Of a stretch of DNA of 23,384 bases, positions 7,025-13,327 are shown piece by piece. The translations under genes were made by a program, and so were the position numbers. The notes beneath the pieces were generated by a model. It searched no databases, had not been told where the DNA came from, and saw only the letters and a program-made list of their open reading frames with translations. Each line of letters begins with the position of its first letter. Positions within the stretch are counted from its first letter, which is position 1. Source of the stretch: CAVPKN01 sp964588495 (GTDB lineage Bacteria; Chlamydiota; Chlamydiia; Chlamydiales; JAAKFR01); contig CAZPPS010000037.1 in NCBI GenBank assembly GCA_964588495.1, positions 1 through 23,384 on the forward strand. Reading direction: 5' to 3'.

Positions 7025-7690
7025 ATGCTTTTTTTGATCGCAACGCCTATTGGCAATCTCAAAGACATTACCCTAAGGGCTCTCGAAACCATTAAAGCAT
7101 GCGATTATCTTCTTTGCGAAGATACGCGGCGCACCCGCATATTGCTGGATCATTACGAGATCCGAGTTCCCTTAAAAAGCTTTCATTTGTTCAACGAATC
7201 GGCCAAGGAAAACCGGGTGATCGACGATTTGAAAAATGGGTTGACTGTGGGTGTGGTTTCCGATGCGGGAACACCAGGCATCTCAGATCCGGGAGAAAGA
7301 CTGGTTGCCAGAGCGCGCAAAGAAGAGCTCGAAGTGATCGCAATCCCCGGCCCCTGCGCTGCCATCACAGCTCTTTCAGCTTCAGGACTTAGCACAACCC
7401 ACTTCCAGTTTTTCGGCTTTTTGCCCCGTAAAAAGGGGAAAACAAAAATGCTTCAGGCCATCCTAAATTTTCCGGGAACTACCATCTGCTACGAATCCCC
7501 TCACCGTATCCTTCCCACTTTAAAAATCATCGCGGCTCTCGACCCTGAAAAAAAGTGTGCCGTTGCGCGGGAACTCACCAAAAAATTTGAAACCCATATC
7601 CGGGGCACTGCCCCCTCTTTAGTCGAATATTTCACTCAAAATCCCCCAAAAGGAGAAATCGTCCTTTTGATCGAGGGAATTGCTGCGTAA
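7025..7690 (+). CDS. rsmI: 16S rRNA (cytidine-1402-2'-O)-methyltransferase RsmI
   Basis: RsmI uses S-adenosylmethionine to methylate the ribose of C1402 in the decoding centre of 16S rRNA. The 221-residue protein shows the whole tetrapyrrole-methylase fold of the family: LIATPIGNLKDITLRA at the start, CEDTRRTRILL, the SAM-binding SDAGTPGISDPG, AIPGPCAAITALSASGL, FFGFLPRKKGK, YESPHRI, ARELTKKFET and GEIVLLIEG. It ends soon after that and lacks the roughly 60-residue C-terminal extension of E. coli RsmI (286 residues). The ATG at 7025 is chosen because it begins the first conserved strand; an in-frame GTG at 6998 lies inside the tRNA. No Shine-Dalgarno sequence is visible before it. It may be co-transcribed with tRNA-Cys. 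Confidence 0.93.
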   Translation: MLFLIATPIGNLKDITLRALETIKACDYLLCEDTRRTRILLDHYEIRVPLKSFHLFNESAKENRVIDDLKNGLTVGVVSDAGTPGISDPGERLVARARKEELEVIAIPGPCAAITALSASGLSTTHFQFFGFLPRKKGKTKMLQAILNFPGTTICYESPHRILPTLKIIAALDPEKKCAVARELTKKFETHIRGTAPSLVEYFTQNPPKGEIVLLIEGIAA

Positions 7691-7708
7691 ATGAAAGCGT
7701 GCTATACT
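7680..7708 (+). promoter_or_regulatory. Candidate promoter for the groEL paralog
   Basis: TTGCTG (7680-7685), 17-base spacer, TATACT (7703-7708), overlapping the last codons of rsmI. No CIRCE operator (TTAGCACTC with inverted GAGTGCTAA) is present between here and the groEL start, so HrcA control is not indicated. Confidence 0.4.
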
Positions 7709-7758
7709 TTCCCCTTCACGTTATATTGTAAGAAATAATTTTATCAGGAGACATTCAA

Positions 7759-9351
7759 ATGGCTGACGCTAAAGAGATCATTTTTGAGCAGGAAGCACGC
7801 GATAAGCTGGCAAAAGGGATTCAGAAACTTGCCGATGCAGTCCGCACAACCTTAGGTCCTAAAGGACGCAATGTGGGCCTCGAAAAAAGCTGGGGCGCCC
7901 CCACAATTACAAATGATGGCAATAGCATTGTTAAAGATATCGAGCTTGCCGATCAGTTTGAAAACATGGGCGTTTCCATGGCCAAAGAAGTAGCTGCCAA
8001 GCTTAAAGACAAATGCGGGGATGGAACGACAACAGGAACCATTTTACTCGACGCCCTTGTCCAAAACGGGATCAAATACATCGCAGCAGGCGCAAGCCCC
8101 ATCAGTTTAAAACGCGGCATGGATAAAGCTGTTGAGGCCATCCTCAAAGAGCTTGAAAAACAGGCCATTCCAGTTAAAGGCTCTGCTGACACCAAAAACA
8201 TCGCAACCGTTTCTGCTTCTGGCAACACCGAAATCGGCGAATTTATCACGCAAGCTATCGATAAAGTGGGCAAAGAAGGTGTTGTTACGATCGAAGAGTC
8301 CAAAGTGACTGAGACTGCGATCGAAATGGTTGAAGGCATGCAGTTTGACCGTGGCTATATCAGCTCTTATTTTGTCACCAATCAAGAGAAAATGACTATC
8401 GAGATGACAAATCCTTTCATTCTCATTGTCGACAAAAAAATCAGCTCCATTCAGGAAATCCTACAAATCTTGCAAGAGGTGGCAGCTTCCAGAAGGGAAC
8501 TGTTAATTATTGCAGAAGATCTTGAAGCAGACGCACTCGCTACGCTGGTTGTCAACAAAATCCGTGGAAGCTTGAAAGTGGCCGCTGTGAAAGCTCCCGG
8601 CTTTGGCGATCGCCGCAAAGCGATGCTACAAGACATTGCAACTCTTACAAATGCAACTCTTGTTTCTGAAGAAGCTGGAGTCTACTTGAAAGATGCGACT
8701 TCTTCGATTTTGGGAACATGTGAAAGACTTGTCATCACAAAAGATACAACAACACTTGTGGGCGGACAGGGCTCTCATGAAGCAATCGAAGGAAGAATCA
8801 AGCAGATTGAAAACGAAATTGCCGCAACGACAAGCTCATATGACAAAGAGCAGCTCATGGCAAGAAAAGCGAAACTCAAAGGTGGAGTGGCTGTGATCCG
8901 CGTGGGAGCCGCTACTGAGCCCGAGCTTAAGCAGAAAAAGCAGATGTTTGAAGATAGCCTCAACTCCACAAAAGCTGCCCTTGAAGAGGGGATCGTTGTG
9001 GGCGCAGGAACAGCTCTCTATAGAGCAAGTAAGGCTGCTGCTGCTTTGAAACTGGAAGGTGATGAAGCGCTCGGATCTGGCCTTGTTGTCAAAGCCTGCG
9101 AAGCACCTGCTAGACAGATTATTATTAACACAGGACATGACGGCTCTGTGGTGATTTCCGAGATGCAACCTTTGGCTCAAACAATGGGCTTCAATGCTTT
9201 GAGCGAAAAAGTCGAAGATCTCCTCCAAAGCGGTGTGATTGATCCTGTTAAGGTTGTGAAAAACACACTTTCGCACGCAGCTTCTGTAGCTGGAATTGTG
9301 TTGATTTCGGAAGCTTTGATTGGCGACGCCGAGGAAGAAGAAAAAAAATAA
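7759..9351 (+). CDS. groEL: 60-kDa chaperonin GroEL paralog (GroEL3 position)
   Basis: A 530-residue chaperonin subunit with a strong AGGAG site (7746-7750). It lies at the place of chlamydial groEL3 and has no groES beside it, so it is an extra copy. ATP-site residues are kept: TLGPKG (32-36 region), TNDG, GDGTTT with Asp88 (E. coli Asp87), the Asp of FEDSL (E. coli 398), GFNA and VIDPVKV. Apical residues that bind substrate and GroES also match E. coli (RGYISSYF, EILQIL, ALATLVVN). Differences are VVGAG in place of VAGGG near the nucleotide site and an acidic tail DAEEEEKK instead of Gly-Gly-Met repeats. In Chlamydiaceae this paralog is thought to be degenerate; here it looks catalytically able. 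Its specific clients are unknown. Confidence 0.93.
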   Translation: MADAKEIIFEQEARDKLAKGIQKLADAVRTTLGPKGRNVGLEKSWGAPTITNDGNSIVKDIELADQFENMGVSMAKEVAAKLKDKCGDGTTTGTILLDALVQNGIKYIAAGASPISLKRGMDKAVEAILKELEKQAIPVKGSADTKNIATVSASGNTEIGEFITQAIDKVGKEGVVTIEESKVTETAIEMVEGMQFDRGYISSYFVTNQEKMTIEMTNPFILIVDKKISSIQEILQILQEVAASRRELLIIAEDLEADALATLVVNKIRGSLKVAAVKAPGFGDRRKAMLQDIATLTNATLVSEEAGVYLKDATSSILGTCERLVITKDTTTLVGGQGSHEAIEGRIKQIENEIAATTSSYDKEQLMARKAKLKGGVAVIRVGAATEPELKQKKQMFEDSLNSTKAALEEGIVVGAGTALYRASKAAAALKLEGDEALGSGLVVKACEAPARQIIINTGHDGSVVISEMQPLAQTMGFNALSEKVEDLLQSGVIDPVKVVKNTLSHAASVAGIVLISEALIGDAEEEEKK

Positions 9352-9360
9352 TCACTTTCC

Positions 9361-9401
9361 AAAAAAAAGAGGGTAGTTGACGCTAACGCATCACTCCCTC
9401 T
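9361..9401 (-). terminator. Intrinsic terminator of the 62-residue gene
   Basis: Read on the minus strand, AGAGGG...CCCTCT closes an inner stem TGATGC-GTTA-GCGTCA with small A bulges, followed directly by eight T (plus-strand A at 9361-9368). The fold and T-run suit minus-strand transcription only. Confidence 0.75.
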
Positions 9402-9463
9402 ATTCGCACTCTCGGCCCTAGCGGGCTTTAAGTGTTATCCCTCTGCAATTCTAAATTTAGACC

Positions 9464-9652
9464 TTACATTCTATGCTTTGGTCGCTGTTCTTGTTGACGT
9501 CCTCCACGACGCTCTTCACGTTCGCGCTGGTTACCTTTCTGAGGTAAATCCTCTTCTTGTTGAAAAGGTTGTGCTTTATATTCTCTTTCAGGAGTTACGC
9601 CTTGTCTTTCATTAAATTCGGGCTTAGGCCTTTGAAATTTTCTTTTCGTCAT
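9464..9652 (-). CDS. Small basic, low-complexity protein of unknown function
   Basis: A 62-residue protein rich in Arg, Lys, Glu and Gln (start MTKRKFQRPKPEF, end RGGRQQEQRPKHRM), with almost no hydrophobic residues, so probably disordered and possibly nucleic-acid binding. I recognise no family. The case for a real gene is its complete set of signals: a sigma-70-like promoter at 9711-9739, a near-perfect GAGGAGG site (9657-9663) four bases from the ATG, and an intrinsic terminator at 9361-9401. It forms a single-gene unit facing the groEL end. No role can be assigned from sequence. Confidence 0.7.
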   Translation of the reverse strand: MTKRKFQRPKPEFNERQGVTPEREYKAQPFQQEEDLPQKGNQREREERRGGRQQEQRPKHRM

Positions 9653-9710
9653 AGTTCCTCCTCTACATCGTGAGAAAGAGAACCTAAATATCAGATCCTC
9701 TTATAGTTAT

Positions 9711-9739
9711 ATTCTATCAAAAAATAATTTTGCTTTCAA
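9711..9739 (-). promoter_or_regulatory. Strong sigma-70-type promoter for the 62-residue gene
   Basis: On the minus strand TTGAAA (9734-9739), exactly 17 spacer bases, then TAGAAT (9711-9716). Predicted start near 9704 gives a leader of about 50 bases and a transcript of about 340 bases to the terminator. Confidence 0.6.
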
Positions 9740-9796
9740 TTGTTTATGATAGCTTGATATTGGGGGGGTTTGTTAAGATTTCGCGTAAAATTTATT

Positions 9797-9875
9797 CCCT
9801 TGCCCCTGCCCGTGCCCCTGCCCTTGCCCTTTTTTTCGTTAATTGGGAAAGGGCAGGGGCACGGGCAAGGGAGAG
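9797..9875 (+). promoter_or_regulatory. Hexanucleotide inverted repeat forming a hairpin over a ribosome-binding site
   Basis: CCCTTGCCC (9797-9805) pairs with GGGCAAGGG (9863-9871), and GTGCCCCTGCCCTT (9812-9825) with AAGGGCAGGGGCAC (9849-9862). The single difference is one extra CTGCCC unit (9806-9811) in the left arm. The Shine-Dalgarno stretch AAGGGAG (9867-9873) of the following gene is partly inside the stem, six to eight bases before the ATG at 9882. If the left arm is transcribed, the site would be occluded. Confidence 0.6.
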
Positions 9876-9881
9876 CTTATC

Positions 9882-10748
9882 ATGAACTTACGTATCGCCC
9901 ACATATCCGATCCCCACTTCACAAAAGTGACCTACAGCCCCCTACAATTCTTGTCTAAACGATGGATGGGGAATTTCAATTACCTCCTATTCCGTAAAAA
10001 AAGATACCAGACAGAACATCTTTGGACCCTTCCGCATTTGGCCGCCTCTCTCAAAGTTGACAGTGTCTTTATTACGGGTGATTTCTCCTCAACCTCGCTA
10101 GATGAAGAATTTACAGAAGGGAAACAATTTGCTGAATCCTTTCAGGAAAAGGGACTTCCCACCTATATAGTCCCGGGCAATCACGATTGTTACGTCCGGA
10201 AAGTTCAAGACAGCCGCCACTTTTTCTCTTTTTTTACCTCAGATGACTTAAAAGAAAATCGTGTCGAGCTTAGATCTTTAGGAAAAGGATGGAGTTATAT
10301 CGGCCTAGATTGCGCCGTTGCGGCTCCCCCCTTCTGCGCCTATGGAGAATTCTTTGAATCCACAGAAAACACACTCAAAGCCCTCCTCAACTCCCTTCCC
10401 GCAAGCGAGCGTGTGATAGTGGGCAACCACTTCCCCCTCTATCCCCACAACCGACGTTTCCACGATTTGAGACGCGCTGATGCCCTGCAAAACCTTTTAA
10501 AACAATTCCCACAGGTTAAACTCTACCTCCACGGCCACGATCATGGCCCCTACATCATAGACCGCCAAAATGAGGGTCTTCCCCTTGTCCTCAACGCCGG
10601 CAGCTGCGGCCACAAACCCAACGGCACCTTCTACCTCATCGAACTTGCCGACAATTCCTGCCTCGTCGAAAGCCTAAGATACCTGAAAGACCAAGATGGC
10701 TATTCCTGGGTTGTCGAGTGGCAAAAACACTACGACCTCAAGATCTGA
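9882..10748 (+). CDS. Calcineurin-like metallophosphoesterase
   Basis: A 288-residue cytoplasmic phosphoesterase with all five metal-binding blocks of the family in order: ISDPHF (Asp10, His12), TGDFSS, PGNHDCY, VGNHFPL and HGHDHG. It lacks a signal peptide. It occupies the place of the uncharacterised C. trachomatis phosphoesterase next to groEL3, and by position is not LpxG, the chlamydial lipid A enzyme of the same fold. The substrate is unknown: nucleotides, cyclic nucleotides or phospholipid intermediates are all possible. The ATG at 9882 starts the first conserved strand and has AAGGGAG upstream; a longer frame from a TTG at 9843 would translate the repeat hairpin and is unlikely. Confidence 0.88.
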   Translation: MNLRIAHISDPHFTKVTYSPLQFLSKRWMGNFNYLLFRKKRYQTEHLWTLPHLAASLKVDSVFITGDFSSTSLDEEFTEGKQFAESFQEKGLPTYIVPGNHDCYVRKVQDSRHFFSFFTSDDLKENRVELRSLGKGWSYIGLDCAVAAPPFCAYGEFFESTENTLKALLNSLPASERVIVGNHFPLYPHNRRFHDLRRADALQNLLKQFPQVKLYLHGHDHGPYIIDRQNEGLPLVLNAGSCGHKPNGTFYLIELADNSCLVESLRYLKDQDGYSWVVEWQKHYDLKI

Positions 10749-10788
10749 CTGGGCTTTAAGATTTTTTGTATAAAATCTGCCTTTGAAT

Positions 10789-10870
10789 TCAACACGAAGA
10801 CACAAAGAAAGAAAAGGAAAGGAACCAATCCTTTTCTTTGTGCCTTTGTATCTTTGTGTCTTCGTGTTGA
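10789..10870. repeat. 82-bp palindromic element, CTTTGTGTC type
   Basis: Twenty-base perfect arms (TCAACACGAAGACACAAAGA, 10789-10808, and its inverse at 10851-10870). Inside, AAGAAAAGGA (10809-10818) recurs inverted in the right half, displaced by an extra stretch of about 12 bases. It lies between two convergent genes. Its composition resembles the larger element at 17264-17477. Confidence 0.8.
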
Positions 10871-10894
10871 GTTAGCTTTTTTGCGTAAGGTGCG

Positions 10895-11146
10895 TTAAGA
10901 ATTTAAAAGGTGGTGGGCGACGTCAGCCAGGACTTTGGCGGGATTGAGCCAGGCATCAGAGCGCAGGGCGGCATCAATTCTTTCAGGACGGACATCGGGC
11001 ATTGATTTCAACATCTCCACCCACTCTGCCCGCTTTTGGGACTCTGCAGAGATTGTGAGCTTATCTTCTATCCTTGCAGCAGCAATCGCCTCTTTTCTGA
11101 CAATCTTGCCAAGGGTCTGAACTTTATCAATGCCGGTAACTTCCAT
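10895..11146 (-). CDS. FlgM-like small protein, possible anti-sigma-28 factor
   Basis: An 83-residue protein resembling FlgM, which binds sigma-28 and blocks it. It starts MEVTGIDKV, like the MKIxGI opening of many FlgM proteins. It then has EDKLTISAESQ, matching the DKVxISSEA block, and PDVRPERIDA followed by a helix and LADVAHHLL, matching the C-terminal sigma-binding region. The ATG at 11146 is chosen because AAGGGTG lies just upstream; the frame is open to a TTG at 11194 without a usable site. No flagellar genes are in the window. Chlamydiae keep sigma-28 for late developmental genes, so an anti-sigma role is plausible but inferred from short motifs. It follows the SNARE-like Inc gene and probably shares its transcript. 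Confidence 0.6.
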   Translation of the reverse strand: MEVTGIDKVQTLGKIVRKEAIAAARIEDKLTISAESQKRAEWVEMLKSMPDVRPERIDAALRSDAWLNPAKVLADVAHHLLNS

Positions 11147-11243
11147 GTCACCCTTATACTTTAAAGCCCCACTTTCTGCAAGCAAAGAGATCAACCTAAA
11201 TTTTTTAGTTTCACTTCAACCTCAATCTCATGGCAAATTCTTA

Positions 11244-11699
11244 TTACCATTCCCAAAACTTCCAGCCGGCTTCTGCTGCTTTCTTTTCCTCTCTTTCTCT
11301 GAGTTCTCTAGCTTTTTCAGCCAAATTGGCGCTGCTCTTTTTTAAATTTTCGGCACTCTTCTCTAATTGGTTAAGCGCAGCACCCCTAGTTTCCTTAACA
11401 TTCACAGACTTTTTAGTGCGTTCAACACTTCCAGTTTGTGATTTGGTCTCGACGCTTTCCTTACAAAAACCATTTTTTACGCTAGTTATAGCTCCTGCTA
11501 TCACAACAGCCACAGCGCCTGCGGTTAAGAATGCCCACCAATGCGAGCTAACACCGCTTAAAGCCCCAACGCTCATACCTGCAAGAACGGCAATGATTCC
11601 GAGCGCCAATGCGGTCACGAGCAATGCCCCGACACCAATTTTAATCCCTTCATCTGAGGTTTTAAAACAATTTATTTGATTACCATCTACTCTATGCAT
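11244..11699 (-). CDS. Putative inclusion membrane protein with R-SNARE-like coiled coil
   Basis: A 151-residue protein with two hydrophobic segments (about 21-46 and 55-73) separated by a short loop, the Inc-type membrane hairpin, then a charged C-terminal half. Residues 103-134 form a heptad coiled coil in which Arg105 is followed by Leu109, Leu112, Ala116, Leu119, Ser123, Leu126, Ala130 and Leu133. That spacing is the one seen from the zero layer to layer +8 in vertebrate R-SNAREs (VAMP2: Arg56, Leu60, Leu63, Ala67, Leu70, Ala74, Phe77, Ala81, Leu84). The protein ends in a tryptophan-rich tail, GWKFWEW. It has a GAGG ribosome-binding site and a consensus promoter. Several chlamydial Inc proteins carry SNARE-like motifs that influence vesicle fusion. 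Secretion and function are inferred. Confidence 0.68.
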   Translation of the reverse strand: MHRVDGNQINCFKTSDEGIKIGVGALLVTALALGIIAVLAGMSVGALSGVSSHWWAFLTAGAVAVVIAGAITSVKNGFCKESVETKSQTGSVERTKKSVNVKETRGAALNQLEKSAENLKKSSANLAEKARELREREEKKAAEAGWKFWEW

Positions 11700-11740
11700 A
11701 CAATCCTCATGGTTTTAATTGTTAACCACTTGCGGAACAC

Positions 11741-11769
11741 ATTATATGGAATATTAAAGTTTTTATAAA
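11741..11769 (-). promoter_or_regulatory. Promoter of the SNARE-like Inc gene
   Basis: Minus strand TTTATA (11764-11769), 17-base spacer, perfect TATAAT (11741-11746). The predicted leader is about 35 bases before the ATG at 11699. Confidence 0.5.
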
Positions 11770-11829
11770 GAATTAAAAATCTATTTGGCAATTGAAGGGC
11801 GGCCCAGAATCGCCGCACTCCAGGAAGAT

Positions 11830-12483
11830 CTAAGCAGCAAACGCGTTTAAGATCTCATCCAGATTGAGCTCTTTAGGACTTGGATAGATCATGTCGTAGC
11901 CGGAGAGCTGCTCCTGTTTGTGGGAAGTGGCGAGAGCGACAACAAAGCTGCCGGCAGCTTTTCCGGCTTGAATGCCAACTGGGGCATCTTCGAAGACGAT
12001 ACAATCCTTGGGATCGAAGCCCAGCTTCTCTGCCGCAGCGATAAAGATATCGGGCGCCGGCTTTCCGTGTCCGACATTTTCTGCTGAAACATAATGCTCG
12101 AAATATTTGCCTAAAACCGTTTGGTTTAAAAACATCTCTAAGTTGGGAACGGGCGTTGAAGAGGCAATGATATGGGGAATTTTTTTATCTACAACCTGCT
12201 TTAGAAAAGCTTCCATTCCAGGCAGCAATTGTATTTGACCGTGAGCACTTTCTCGAAAGAGCTCTTCTTTACGGTCGGCCCACTCTTTGCGTGTCTTTTC
12301 GGGGACATCGGGGACAATTTCCTTCAAAATCAGATCGTTGCGCTTTCCAAAGCCCCCGATAAAGCCTTGGTAATCCATTTTGATTTCAGGAACGTCTTCC
12401 ATCAGTTTGCGCCACGCTTGCCAGTGGTACTCCGTTGTGTCGACTAAAACGCCGTCGTTATCAAATAAAAAAGCTACTTCCAT
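11830..12483 (-). CDS. HAD-superfamily phosphatase, beta-phosphoglucomutase-like
   Basis: A 217-residue cytoplasmic hydrolase of the HAD superfamily. Motif I is FDNDGVLVDT (nucleophile Asp8, acid/base Asp10). A helical cap domain follows. Motif II is the SST of IIASSTP, motif III the Lys of GKPAPDIF, and motif IV FEDAPVGIQAGKAAG, which binds magnesium. The cap and the GKPAPD/EDAPVG pattern place it with beta-phosphoglucomutase and small sugar-phosphate phosphatases, but the substrate cannot be told. Its start overlaps the epmA end by 23 bases, so it is the third gene of an efp-epmA-HAD operon. A functional link to EF-P modification is not evident. Confidence 0.87.
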   Translation of the reverse strand: MEVAFLFDNDGVLVDTTEYHWQAWRKLMEDVPEIKMDYQGFIGGFGKRNDLILKEIVPDVPEKTRKEWADRKEELFRESAHGQIQLLPGMEAFLKQVVDKKIPHIIASSTPVPNLEMFLNQTVLGKYFEHYVSAENVGHGKPAPDIFIAAAEKLGFDPKDCIVFEDAPVGIQAGKAAGSFVVALATSHKQEQLSGYDMIYPSPKELNLDEILNAFAA

Positions 12484-13327
12484 CGCGAATCTCTTTTAAT
12501 TCATGCCGGAGCATCATCAAACGATCAAAACCAACGGCAACTCCGCAACAATCGGGAATTCCCCGTTCGAGCGCTTCGATAAATTCCTCGTCCACCGGAA
12601 GCATTTGTTTTCCCATTTGAGCTCTTCCCTGATTGGCTTTTTCAAAACGGATTCTTTGCTCGTCAGGATCGGTCAGTTCATGGTAGCCATTCGCAAGCTC
12701 GATGCCCTCATAGTAGACCTCAAATCTTTCGGCCATCCCTGTGATTGGAGAAACTTGGGACAAAGCGGCCTGCTCAGGGGGAAAAGCATTGACCACGGTC
12801 AACTTACCTTTCGCAAACTGCGGCTCAATTTCGAAAGCAAAGATTTCATCTCTTTCTTCTAAAGAGTCGGGAAACTTCCCCACAAAGTGCCTGAAGGCTT
12901 CTTCGTAGCTAAACAAATCCACATCCTCTGGCAAATCCTCTAGAAAAAGGCGGATAAACTGAAGGGTTTCTTCAATCATCTCTTCAAAAGTGAAACCAAG
13001 CCGATACCACTCTGCCATCATGAATTCAACTGTGTGGCGCGCTCCCCTTTCGTGATCGCGGAAAACGTGGGAAATTTGGTACATATCGCCCACACCCTCA
13101 GCTAAAAGGCGTTTCATCCCATATTCTGGAGAAGAGTGCAAAAACCCTGGCACACCGCAAGCGGTTGCCTGAACAAGGTCGATGTGCAGATCAACAGAGG
13201 CTTTTCGGCTCAAAATCGGGACATCCACTTCCAAAACTTGACGTGCCGCAAAAAAATCACGGCAACGGCGCAGCATCGAAGCTCTGTCCCTTAAAATCTC
13301 GATCTTACTTGTTAACGCGAGAGACAT
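12461..13327 (-). CDS. epmA: EF-P--(R)-beta-lysine ligase EpmA
   Basis: EpmA is a truncated lysyl-tRNA synthetase paralog that attaches beta-lysine to Lys34 of elongation factor P instead of to tRNA. The 288-residue protein has only the class II catalytic core. Motif 1 surrounds FFAARQVLEVDVPILS, motif 2 is HVFRDHERGARHTVEFMMAEW (about 87-107), and motif 3 is GVAVGFDRLMML (262-273). The N-terminal anticodon-binding domain is absent, as expected for EpmA rather than LysS. It starts at the ATG at 13327, 23 bases inside the efp end, with AGGGG just upstream. Being next to efp strongly supports the assignment. The partner EpmB (lysine 2,3-aminomutase) is not in the window. Confidence 0.9.
   Translation of the reverse strand: MSLALTSKIEILRDRASMLRRCRDFFAARQVLEVDVPILSRKASVDLHIDLVQATACGVPGFLHSSPEYGMKRLLAEGVGDMYQISHVFRDHERGARHTVEFMMAEWYRLGFTFEEMIEETLQFIRLFLEDLPEDVDLFSYEEAFRHFVGKFPDSLEERDEIFAFEIEPQFAKGKLTVVNAFPPEQAALSQVSPITGMAERFEVYYEGIELANGYHELTDPDEQRIRFEKANQGRAQMGKQMLPVDEEFIEALERGIPDCCGVAVGFDRLMMLRHELKEIRDGSSFFI

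Noticed and set aside
9407..9434. A hairpin GCCC-TAGC-GGGC followed by TTT, as a plus-strand groEL terminator.
   Set aside because: Only four GC pairs and three T; too weak to call. The stronger structure at 9361-9401 has its T-run on the minus strand.
9882..10748. LpxG (UDP-2,3-diacylglucosamine hydrolase of chlamydiae).
   Set aside because: Same fold, but the position next to the groEL paralog matches a different chlamydial phosphoesterase; sequence comparison would be needed to claim lipid A synthesis.
11191..11250. A 19-codon frame starting at the end of the SNARE-like gene that could be joined to the FlgM-like gene by a -1 shift at a run of six A.
   Set aside because: The FlgM-like gene has its own good ribosome-binding site and a family-like start at 11146, so no frameshift is needed. 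Absence in relatives or peptides would settle it.
11785..11825. A GC-rich hairpin (GCGGC...GCCGC) after the HAD gene as terminator.
   Set aside because: No T-run follows on the minus strand and the stem is only five pairs.
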